Positions 55,046-64,000 of a stretch of 64,000 nt of DNA are shown here, piece after piece (position 1 is the first letter of the stretch; every line of letters starts with the position of its first letter). This DNA comes from Dactylorhiza incarnata. Lineage: Eukaryota > Streptophyta > Magnoliopsida > Asparagales > Orchidaceae. The position numbers and the translations under genes were made by a program. The DNA is taken from the NCBI GenBank assembly GCA_033032865.1, contig JAWHQI010000065.1:3596001-3660000 (forward strand), read 5' to 3'. The notes beneath the pieces are model-generated. The model was given only the letters and a program-made list of their open reading frames with translations, was not told the origin of the DNA and did no database searches.

Positions 55046-56396
55046 TGAAAGTGCACAGTTAACCTCAATAGAATTCTCTAGAGGGGGGTGAATAGAGATT
55101 AAAAATATTTTGTGCAAAGTTAATATATATATATATATGTATGATCACAGATTAGAGCTTCCCACAAACCAACAAGAATTAAACAAATGAAGTAAATGCA
55201 AGAAAAGAAATCACAGCACAACACAAGAAAATATAGTGGTTCCCCAAATTTTGGGTAGTCCACTCTTCTACCCCCTTGGTAGGAATTCACTATCTTGCAC
55301 TGAGTCTTTTGATAAGGAGACTCTTAGAACCACCCTGAGTCTTTTGACAAGGAAACTCTTAGAACCACCCTGAGTCTTTTGACAAGGAGACTCTTAGAAC
55401 CACCCTGAGTCTTTTGACAAGTAGACTCTTAGAACCAGTACACTGAATTTTTTGAAGAGAGATTCTAAAAACTCTTTTACAATATTTAAGTAAGAATAAG
55501 AAAGAAGAAAGAAATAAGAACAAGAATGAATCTTCTTCCTAGCAAGAAGATTGGAAGCACAAGAAGTGAATTAAATCTTACTTCTATAGAGAGAAGAAGA
55601 TTTGTAGCTTTTCTCTCTTTGTGAGAGCTATCAGAACTTGCAGCAGAATGACTTCAGAAGCAGGAGAAGAAGAAGTGCTTGAATATTGCTGCAGGACAAT
55701 TTCTCAATTTTCTCTCTATACTTGGGAGCTCTTCCTCTTTTTCAAATGTAAAAATGGTGAATCACTTGTTCTCCTTTTTCTGCCGACCTCCTCTTTATTT
55801 ATAGCTCTGTTGATTCAAAATAATACTATAGGAGGATAATCAATTAGCAGTCAGAAAAATAAAAAAATGAAAATGTTTCCATAATATTTATTTCTGTAGA
55901 AGGAAAGAACTAATTCTGATTTCAAATAATGTCCAAATAAGTTTAATCAAATTAGCCAAGAATCAGATATAAGGAAAGAATGATTCAGAACGACTATAAA
56001 ATATTGACATTTATTTCATACAAATCAGATCTACTGAAAGAAGGAAAGAGATCTGGCGCATATTTAAATCTGTCATATAAATCGACGTGCGTCGATTACC
56101 ACTCGACGTAAACGTCGAGTTCTTCTTGGCCGGACGTCGAGAGGAGAATAAGGAAGGTGCGTCGACTAAGGTGCTTCGACTTCTCCATATGAGTCGACTA
56201 GAAATCAGAGTAGCGTCGACAACACATACGTCGAAATCTTCCTAAAGTTACTTCGACTCAATCTGAAGGAAACGTCGACTTCATTTCGACGTTGCGTCGA
56301 ATAGTATTCGACGCATATTTACTTAACCTTGTTTTTCTTTCTTAGAATTCATATTCAACTTATTTCTAGGGGTTAAGAGAAATCATTTCCCCAACA
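55046..56396 (-). repeat. 5' LTR of the Sirevirus
   Basis: 1,351 bp. TATA box at 55796-55803, hairpin block at 55255-55475, CGTCGA cluster at 56080-56312. Main differences from the 3' LTR are the poly-C length and a 14-bp indel near 56166. Confidence 0.95.
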
Positions 56397-56401
56397 GATG
56401 C

Positions 56402-58116
56402 TCCTAGTACGTCTGGAAGGGGAGCTAGGGAAGAAGTAGCTGAGGATGTTGCGAGTCAGGGGAAGGAGCTGAGGAGATCGAAGCGAATGATCATTGCCCC
56501 TGATTGCTATACAGGAGGAAACATGGTGAGCTTTGTCTCATGTTTCTTTGCTGGTCCCCTGGATGAGCGGGAACCAGTGAGCTTTGAGAAGGCCAAAGGA
56601 GTGGAACAGTGGGATTCGGCTATGAAGGAAGAGATGACAGCTCTTGAGAAGAATGAGACTTGGTCTCTGGTGCCCAAGCCCAAGGGTATCACCCCTATGA
56701 CATTCAAGTGGGTCTACAAGCTCAAGAAGAAAGCAAGCGGCAGTATAGAGTGATGCAAGGCTCGCCTTGTGGCTCGGGGATTCTCGCAGCAATACGGTGA
56801 AGACTATGAAGAGACATTCAGTCCGGTAGCAAAAATGACTTCAGTTCGATTTTTGATTGCCTTGGCGGAATTTTGGGGTTGGGAGATTGGCAGCTCGACG
56901 TAAAGAATGCGTTCTTGTACGGCGAGATTGACAAGGACATCTTCATGGTTCAGCCGCCAGGCTTCGTATCTGAAGATTTTCCAGACTATGTCTGTAAGCT
57001 GAAGAAGGCCCTGTATGGGTTGAAGCAAGCGCCGAGGGCGTGGTACGAAAAGATAGCAGAATATCTCCTATTCTGTGGATTTGGTGCTTCACACTCTGAC
57101 CCAAGCTTGTTCGTCAAGAAGAGTAGGGAGCTTCAAGTCATCGTGCTGCTTTAATTCGACGATATGATCGTGACGGGGAATTCAAAGGAGGAGGTAACAA
57201 AGCTTCGGGCTGAGCAATCTATCAGATTTGAGATGAAGGACTTGGGTGAGCTTCACCATTTCCTTAGACTCGAAGTGCAGAGGAAGGAAAGTGGAGTGCT
57301 GGTGTCCCAGTTTGGATATGCGGAGCGAATCGTGGAGCGATTCGGCTTGAAGGAAGGGAAGTGCATCTCTACACCTCTGGAGAAGGCCATGAAACTTCGG
57401 AAGGGTGAGGGGAGGATTCTGGAAGATCCGCTTGTGTCCGAGCTCTGGTTGGGAACTTGATCTATCTGACGATCACTAGGCTGGATATTGCATATGCAGT
57501 TGGCAGGGTGAGCCGTTATATGGCGGAACCACGGATGCCTCATCTACTAGCAGCCAAGAATATTTTGGAGTATGTCAAGGCGACTTCAGATATGTGTCTC
57601 CTATACAGGAGGGATGCGGTCTTCGAGGTGCATGGGTACATGGATGCTGATTATGGGGGAGATTCGGATGATCGGAAGTCGACGTCTGGATTCGTCTTCA
57701 TGGCGGGCCCTACGGCTATATCATGGTGCAGCAAGAAGCAGGATTCCGTGTCTGTCTCTACCATGGAAGCTGAATACAAGGCTTCGGCCTTGACAGCTCA
57801 AGAAGCCATCTGGCTTAGGAGGTTGGTGGGAGACGTCAATAAGGAGATTCGGGGTCCGACTCTGCTCTGCGGCGACAATGAGAGTGCTCTCAAACTGGTC
57901 ACTAATCCAGTTTGTCACGCGAGGACCAAGCATATCGAGATCGAGCATCATTTCATTCGTGAGAAGGTGCTGGAGGGGTCTCTTTCGGTCGAGCATGTTC
58001 GGAGTCAGGACAACATTGCTGACATATTCACAAAGGCGCTGGCGAAGGGGCCGTTCACTCGGCTAAGGAGTTTACTTGGGCTGTTTTCAACTTCCCACTT
58101 CCAGGGGGAGTGTTGA
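56402..58116 (+). pseudogene. Copia B RT and RNase H
   Basis: Resumes after the Sirevirus with a short linker, KELRRSKRMIIAPDCY, then RT: WDSAMKEEMTALEKNETWSL, TFKWVYKLKKKASGSIE and a TGA (56751-56753). [20 protein letters not shown] and [12 protein letters not shown] follow, then a frameshift near 56870, [30 protein letters not shown], and a TAA (57152-57154) where the Tyr of YVDD should be. A frameshift near 57450 precedes RNase H: DIAYAVGRVSRYMAEP, YMDADYGGDSDDRKS, CSKKQDSVSVSTMEAEY, ARTKHIEIEHHFIREKV and DNIADIFTKAL. The loss of the catalytic-loop Tyr alone would kill RT. Confidence 0.92.
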
Positions 58117-59327
58117 AAATATTGAAGTGGAAGTTGGCAGTCTGGGGGGGAGGTTGCGCGGTCTGACAAACCACGCAGTCTTGCGGTCTCCCTCCGTGGT
58201 CTGACCTCTCTGGTCTTGTCGCAGGTCTACTCGGCATGACCGCCATTCCTTCTGTTCAAGGTGCCGAGGTGAGGTCGCGCGGTCTGGTCGTGTGACCACG
58301 TGGTGGAGCAGGTTTCAAGCATGGTGAGACCGAGTATGGTGAGACCGCGCGGTCTGGTTTGCGTGACTGCATGGTGCGGGCAGTCCGGTCTGGTGGTTGT
58401 CCGATCTTTTTGGTGGTGCGCGCGGACTAAGGTATTTTTAGCCGCGCGGTCTCCGGTTTGTGTTCGCATAGCTGATCCCTTCGGCGATCTGCTGGTATAT
58501 GCGGTCACTGGTGTTTGGTCGACTTGGCGGGCTGTTGCCCTAGTTGGCCTGGTGTGTTTGCGGTCTCTGGAGGAGGTCGGGTGGCGAACACAGGTGGTGA
58601 GCGTCATGACCGGGCGAGTTGTCATGATCGCGCTGCTTTCTGTTGAAGTCGGCGAACTCACGACGCAGAGCAATCTTGCTGACCGCGCGGGTTAACCGGT
58701 CTCGGTCACGCGGTCAGAAGGCGATCACTCTATCTCACAGGGTGGTGACTGGATCAGGTCGCACGCCTCTAAATAGGAGTCACTGTAGCAGCAAACATAA
58801 TCGCACCAAGTGTAAGCAGAGCTCGCGGCTAGTTCCTACGGTCTCATTTCTTGTGACCGGGCGGTTTTGCTGATTGAACTTCTTTTGTGCAGCTTCTGCG
58901 GATTGTGCGGGCAGCAGCGGCCACCTCTTCTTCTGAAGGTGTTCGGCCGGTCTCGCGGCTTGCAGTGCGGGTTGCTGAAGTTCAGGAGAATCAGTGGCAG
59001 ATCGTGAGGTTCTCAGTTGGTGTTGTTCAAGTAGCAGGCAGGCAGTTCGGGCGGTCTCGTTTCCTAGTCGCGCGAACTCGCAGGTCGGGCGATCAGGTGG
59101 TCTTAGAGAATCAGACCGCTGGTTATCTTTCTTCTTTCAGCATTGTATTTTTCTCATGTTTTTTGTGTACTGGCGAAATCATTTCTCGCCATGTATACCT
59201 CGCACTGTTATGAAGTTTTTTGCTAGCATCAATAAAGATTGAAGTTGTTTTCATGTGCTTCTGGTTGTTGGCTTGAACTTTGAGTTATACTATTCCTGCT
59301 ACTCCTAGATCTTCGGAAAATTTCACA
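58111..59327 (+). repeat. 3' LTR of copia B
   Basis: 1,217 bp after a CCAGGGGGAG PPT. Its TATA box has decayed to TCTAAATA (58768). It holds the same GACCGC-rich first half as the 5' LTR, with small indels. Confidence 0.93.
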
Positions 59328-59332
59328 CTTCT

Positions 59333-60020
59333 TAGCAAAGAGTAGAGATGAAATAGAATGCCATTTTATTTCTTGTTTCATATACCTCCCATTTTTTTTG
59401 GAGTTTTTTGCATTTTCTCTCTCCGACCTTTACTAGTAATAAGCAAAGAGTGATAGCGAAAAGTCTTCTATAAAGAATTGACTCAGCAACAAGATCTGGC
59501 TCAGTTGGCAAGTTTAATCCGAACTGAATAGGGCCATCCAATGTTAGGAAAGCGCTCAAGAATGAAATATATCGCCTCCAATCTTATGAAGAGGAAGATT
59601 TATTTCACACTTGGAGTGGGGATAACCTCAAGCATTTCTTTTCTTGAAACTTGTATTTTTCTGTCCTTTGTCTTTCTTTCCTTTTTGAAAAACATTGTGA
59701 TAATGTGGATGTAAACTCTTACCTCATTCATATTAGAAAGAAAATCTTGAGTTATATTGTTTAACTTTTGAAGGCTAAGATCCAATCAAAAGAGGTATGG
59801 ACGGATCCTACTTCATTCCCCCTCGACTTGAAGCTTGAGTTGTAAAATCTGCGAGGACCACAGATAGCGGGAAGATTTCGCATCTGTGTAGCAGAAGCTC
59901 GCCAAGCTCATGCAGAGGAGCTTTAGGATCTCGGGTCCTTGCTGATATCTGACACACCTCTGCATCAAGGGAAGTATAGGAGAATGTTCAGCTCTATCAT
60001 GCATTATAGGACATCGTTAC
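59333..60020 (+). other. Right part of Tat element E, degenerate
   Basis: Begins directly after the CTTCT duplication. No RT motif survives. One plus-strand frame near 59770-60005 reads WTDPTSFPLDLKLEL and FRICVAEARQAHAEEL between stops, coiled-coil-like, of unknown family. Confidence 0.35.
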
Positions 60021-60350
60021 AGTCTTGATGATCTTTTCGGGGAAAGCAATGTCGGTGTAACCTCCGCGGTATGACCGCACCTGCCCTATAGATCATCTTG
60101 TTCTGTGACCCTCGAATGCTCATTGGTGTGAGGATAGCCAAGAGGATATCGGTTGGATGGTATAACTTTTAAAATGATCTTTCAAGGAAAGCAATGTTAG
60201 TATAGCCTTCGCGGCATAACCACACATGCCTTTTTGATCACTCTGATATATTATTCTCTATATCTCTCTCTGAAAGTGCTGGAATTATGATGGTCTTTTG
60301 AGGAAAGCAATGCTGGCATGACATCACCTGCCCTTTAGATCATTACAATT
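60021..60350. repeat. Three diverged tandem copies in element E
   Basis: GATCTTTT(C)GGGGAAAGCAATG...GACCGCACCTGCC(C)TATAGATCA-type units start near 60030, 60175 and 60290. They lie in the place where element D has its 168-bp array, but the sequence is different. Confidence 0.6.
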
Positions 60351-61539
60351 TATATCCATCAAACTCTTATTATAAAGGGGCGGTCTGAGGTTTTTGAAGA
60401 CCGCAGGTTTCAGTATTGGATTGCGCTGAGTATGGTCGATCTGAAGTAATTGAGATCGCCGCCTAAAAGTCTTCAAGATGGCCGAGCTTTCAAATGATCG
60501 AGCTTCACATCATGTTTATGGTTTCAAGCCAAGGAAGAGATGGTCTGAATCATTGGAAGATCTCCATTCTAGCTCTCATTAACGACTATTCAGGAATCAC
60601 GTGGATCATGACTTTTTATCTCTAAAGATCCTGCAGATTCGAGATCGCCGGTTTTAAAGGCAGATTGTGAAATACTGAAGATCACATTCTATATTTATTT
60701 ATCTGAAAATCAACATCAACGAATTCATTTTTTATCTTGACATGTTCAAAGCCAGAGATCGCAAAAGTAACGAGTGGCCTCGTGAAAACATATTATAGCC
60801 AGAAACCGACAGTCGTAAACAATCTTGTTTGACCGCAACGATCTCATTATCTCATTCTTTGACTAGAATTGTTATCGACCTTCATATTGACCGATTTGGA
60901 AAAATAAAGATCGTGGATTCAACTTGTTTATCTTATAAATATGGGAGATCACTGGTTATCATGAAAGATTCTTTCTGAATATCCAAAGAATGGCTTGAAG
61001 AATTAAAGATCGCGAGCTATTTATTAAAGACTGTATTTTTCAAAGAGCGGTCTCAATCGTAGAAGATCATATCTTATGTTCTTGTTTCGAAGTTATCAGG
61101 GATCAATATCTATGAATTGACATTATCTTATCAAATCATAAAGGCCGCAGATCGCGAGTATGATAAGCGGTCTCATATAGGTATATTATATCCAGAGACT
61201 ACCAGTATCAAGAGATCTTGCCCATCTTTAGCCCTCGTGACTTCATTCTTGCTTAATTAAAGCTGATAATTCGCCTTCCGATAATGTGATCTGAAAGGAA
61301 TGAGGTCGTCGTTATTGAATCGCTCAATATGAAATGTACGAGGTAATCATCCCGAACTAAGTAACGTCTAAAGCATTGAGATCGAATGCAAGTTCTATAT
61401 CATCACAACGAGATCGTGAATAGTATAATTGACATTCAAAGGAAAGATACAAGAAAGACATTCATTCGCAGGAAGATAAAGGTATATCAAGTTTCTATTT
61501 TTCTATTTTCAATATTCTTTGCATCAGATCGCGCGGTCA
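60351..61539. other. Non-coding part of element E with dense GACCGC/GATCGC words
   Basis: No gene seen. The words GACCGC, GCGGTC, GATCGC and GCGATC occur roughly every 60-100 bp (for example 60377, 60398, 60464, 60645, 60830, 61010, 61145, 61170). Confidence 0.5.
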
Positions 61540-61575
61540 CAAAATTCGCAGACGCAAAAAGTAAAAATTACAGCT

Positions 61576-63234
61576 GGATCTATTTGCTTCTCGATCTTTT
61601 GGGAGACCGCTCATCATCTGAAGAAGACCCGGACCCATCTGAAGATTCTTTCGAATCTCGGGCAGAAACTTTAGATCCAAAACTTGAGTCCGCAGCAGAG
61701 CTCATATCATTACCAGCAACATACAGACTTCCGCTCGCTTCGTCAGTATTTCCTTCAATATCAACATCTGCTTCCTCTTCTTCTCCTTCAGCGGCTGCCT
61801 CATTAGTCATGATTGACTGTTCATCTATTACCCTCGCAGCGTAAGGGAAAAGATCAGCAAATTTGATATCTTTGAACTCTTCAAGAAGACCGATGCGGTC
61901 GCGAAGCTCTGAAATCACTTGATCTGCGGTCTCCTTTATATGTTGCATAAAAGCGCTATGGAATTCGGGATTGTCAGGATCATACGCTGCTTCTTTTGAT
62001 TGCTGCAAAGGAAAATTATTAGATCGCGCGGTCACGTAAAAGAAGCTAGATACCTAAGTAAAAGATTATCTTACTCATCGCTCCTCATGCAGGATCTCGA
62101 TATCTTTTTGGGCTCTTCGCAGGGACCGCCCCATATGATGATTTAAGACCGCGCTCCTAGAGGTCGCTTGAGGTTTTTCTTTCCATATAGGGCCGAGGTG
62201 ACCGCAAAGGCATGACGAGATAATTTTCCACTCTAGAGAGGGAGATCAGTGGACACCTTCACAACATCCATTTTGCACTCCATCTAAGAAGGGGTTTTCC
62301 CTTGATATCTTTTTGTTTTTTCATGAAACCGGCCAATGGGAACTGATCGCTGGTGGTCTCAGACGCGTCACCGACCCCAACGGTCTCGCTCTCTTCTTCC
62401 CTTCTCTTTCTTTTTTCCCTCTGAGTGAGCACCTCTTCAGCTGGTGCCACCGGGTCGGCTGTAGGGATCGCGAAGGTCGCTGAAAAGGAAAAGAGTTAGA
62501 AAATTCAAGAATTTATGGAAAGGACACATGAGACCGCAGAGGAAATTATCACTTTCTCCCGGAGGAATCTCAACGATCTCAGGCTAGATCGCTAGATAAT
62601 GGAGGAGGTCCAGCCGTTTGCCCGCCAGGAAGGCCAGAATGTCCAGCTCCTCTTTTGAGATCGTCTTGCTCTTCCTAAAGACGCCTTCAGCTCTGGGAGA
62701 TGGTCGATTGCTCAGACCGCCGAGGTCGCCTTCGAAAATAAGGAATCTTTTCATCCAGAAAGGAACTTTATTTGGAAGATTCAAAACTTTTACTCCTTCG
62801 CATGAAAAATAAACTAATCCCTTGAACTCCTCTTTCTTTTGTCCTTCCTTCAATATTTTTGCAGTAAAGGTCGCGCGGAAGAGCGCCATCGTAAATTTAA
62901 TTCTTTCTGACCGCAAGTAATTGATAAAGGCATTGATGAGACCGATCGAGTTTGGAGGCAGCTGAGCGAGCACGAATCCGTAGTACTCCATCACTTCAAG
63001 AATTTCCCAAGGAAGGGGAAGTTTCAGGCCATAATCAAAGTGATCGATGGGAATCACGAATTTGTTCTCCTCTCCAAAATTTAATCCTTCTTCCTTCTTA
63101 GGAGGTCTCACCACGATATGGTTTTGGACCATATGCTTTGCTAGAAAAGATAGGTATTCATCCTTGGATAAGCGTCTGGGTTTGTGAACAACCTCCAAGA
63201 AGACTTCAGTAGAGGAATCTCGCGCGGGCACCAT
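61576..63234 (-). pseudogene. Element E accessory ORF 2: Transposase_28-like protein
   Basis: Minus-strand ATG at 63234 (MVPARDSSTEVFLEVV). The core IPIDHFDYGLKLPLPWEILE, YYGFVLAQLPPNSIGLINAF, FTMALFRATF and WMKRFLIFEGDLGG aligns in order with element D's ORF at 32455. A TAG at 62584-62586 falls before PEIVEIPPGE. Introns with usable borders follow (about 62554-62482, and 62090-62020 ending TTTGCAG). Later pieces are KPLLRWSAKW, SALYGKKN and an acidic end (EGEEEEADVDIEGNTDEASG, SSDGSGSSSDDERSPKRSRS). It is antisense to element E. In-frame stops make it a pseudogene. The same family in the same place as in D argues that it belongs to the elements. Confidence 0.7.
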
Positions 63235-63779
63235 AATTATAGTTCACTGAGATCGGTGCTTAGGGCGCATTCGAAGAATATGAAAAGAAAAATTCAAAGG
63301 CCAGCTATTTATTGGAATCCAAGGATATTTTCGTAATGATGACTTTTTCTGAGATCGCCCAATAAAATTGCTCAGATCGATGGTATACCTGCACAAGATT
63401 AGAAATATCGCTACACATCCGGTCTCGTTGAAGAGAGACCGCTGAGTCCCAAAACATGATAAGTATAAAAATAAAGTAAAATAAGCAGCACGCCATAATA
63501 AGAGATCGACATCATGATATCACAAAGATTGCACAAATAAAAATTATTGTCAACATACATATTACCACACGTTCAAATTGTTCAGGTTTTTCAAAAGTTC
63601 AAGACCGCATGGAGAAATAATCTATCTCCTATTTGGACGCTTTCTCCCTACAAAAGCCGCAACGTCCTGCATTTCATTCACGGAGGTCAGAACGGATGCC
63701 AGACTATGATTTGCAGACATTGCAGCTCGATGAATTTTTGACATTTTCTGTCCACCTGCTCCATAGGGATGACCACTAT
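63235..63779. other. Intergenic DNA between the two antisense ORFs of element E
   Basis: A minus-strand TATA-like AATAAATAGC (63305-63314) could serve accessory ORF 2. Otherwise only GACCGC/GATCGC words are seen. Confidence 0.4.
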
Positions 63780-64000
63780 TTATAAAGCCGGTCTCTCCTT
63801 TGCGTGATCACTAGAAGTCCCCGGCCTCATTGACTTTTTTGCAGGACCACCTCTCAAGATGGCGGCTTCAGTGGACAGTGCCACAACTTTTCCTTTGTAG
63901 TATTCAACGTCCATCTCTGCTTTCCGAAGTGCCCGAACGAGCTCGGCATTCTTCTAATCGCATTCCTCGCTGACTTATTTTTCATTAGCTCGCAGTCTTT
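63780..64000 (-). pseudogene. Element E accessory ORF 1 (C-terminal part, runs off the window)
   Basis: Minus-strand frame from the window edge: SEECD, a TAG at 63954-63956, KNAELVRALRKAEMDVEYYK, GKVVALSTEAAILRGG, KKSMRPGTSSDHAK, stop at 63780-63782. Its heptad-like, coiled-coil character and its place upstream of accessory ORF 2 match ORF 1 of element D (30668-31983). Family not recognised. Confidence 0.45.

Larger units (their letters stand above)
45968..56396 (-). mobile_element. Near-complete Sirevirus (SIRE/Maximus-type copia)
   Basis: 10,429 bp with 5-bp duplication GATGC (45963-45967, 56397-56401). In minus sense: 5' LTR, Met-tRNA primer site (55028-55043), gag, pol, an extra ORF region downstream of pol, a GGGGGAG-containing PPT (47314-47326) and 3' LTR. 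Length, the long leader LTR with poly-C near its end, and an extra ORF after pol fit the Sirevirus group. The LTRs are very alike, so insertion is recent and later than copia B. Confidence 0.95.
42336..59327 (+). mobile_element. Ty1/copia element B (host of the Sirevirus)
   Basis: TGTTGAAAATATTG...TTTCACA LTRs with target duplication CTTCT (42331-42335, 59328-59332). Removing the nested Sirevirus and its second GATGC leaves a 6.56-kb element with PBS, gag, protease, integrase, RT, RNase H and PPT in copia order. It is inserted in Tat element E. Confidence 0.95.

Overview
The window is nuclear DNA from a flowering plant. The evidence is nested Ty1/copia and Ty3/gypsy LTR retrotransposons primed by initiator Met-tRNA (TGGTATCAGAG sites), plant hAT and Harbinger/Tourist-type DNA elements, a YSK2 dehydrin gene, and a broken gene with NPH3-domain homology. 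The family (eudicot or monocot) cannot be fixed from the sequence. Well over 85% of the window is mobile or repeat-derived. The only gene that looks intact is the dehydrin at 11338-11727 (minus), which carries an ABA-type promoter.

Layout. 1-3165: LTR and pol end of a chromovirus-like gypsy element (minus). 3166-3913: copia LTR fragment. 3914-6251: probable LTR and 3' end of another gypsy element (minus). 6255-8406: Harbinger-like element (TSD TTA) whose interior is a 1.7 kb minisatellite built on the palindrome CGCCCGGGCG. 8573-10200: NPH3-like pseudogene (minus) split by a non-autonomous hAT element at 8793-10119 (TSD CTCTCAAT). 10514-12431: small MITEs and a long inverted repeat around the dehydrin gene. 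12695-22992: copia element A (TSD TTGAT), carrying in its gag a non-autonomous gypsy element at 14375-18032 (TSD AAGAG). 23046-27035: two candidate exons of an unrecognised minus-strand gene, one of them cut by copia element C at 23252-26984 (TSD GTTCC). 27183-29708: copia and Athila-like relics.

29709-37537: Tat-type gypsy element D in minus orientation. It has two intron-containing ORFs antisense to the element, then a 168-bp tandem repeat array, then a protease remnant. 37540-39256: solo Sirevirus-like LTR. 39257-42335 and 59333-64000: two halves of a second Tat-type element E in plus orientation, again with two antisense accessory ORFs in its 3' half. E is split by copia element B (42336-59327, TSD CTTCT), and B is itself split by a near-complete Sirevirus at 45968-56396 (minus, TSD GATGC). 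Insertion order in this part is therefore E, then B, then the Sirevirus.

Three things are most worth following. First, the Tat elements share a conserved antisense two-ORF cassette, one ORF resembling the 'putative gypsy type transposon' (Transposase_28) family. Second, almost every element carries its own short CpG-rich, often palindromic motif repeated many times in non-coding DNA. Third, the Sirevirus LTRs hold tandem hairpins whose stems change in a compensatory way while the loop stays constant.
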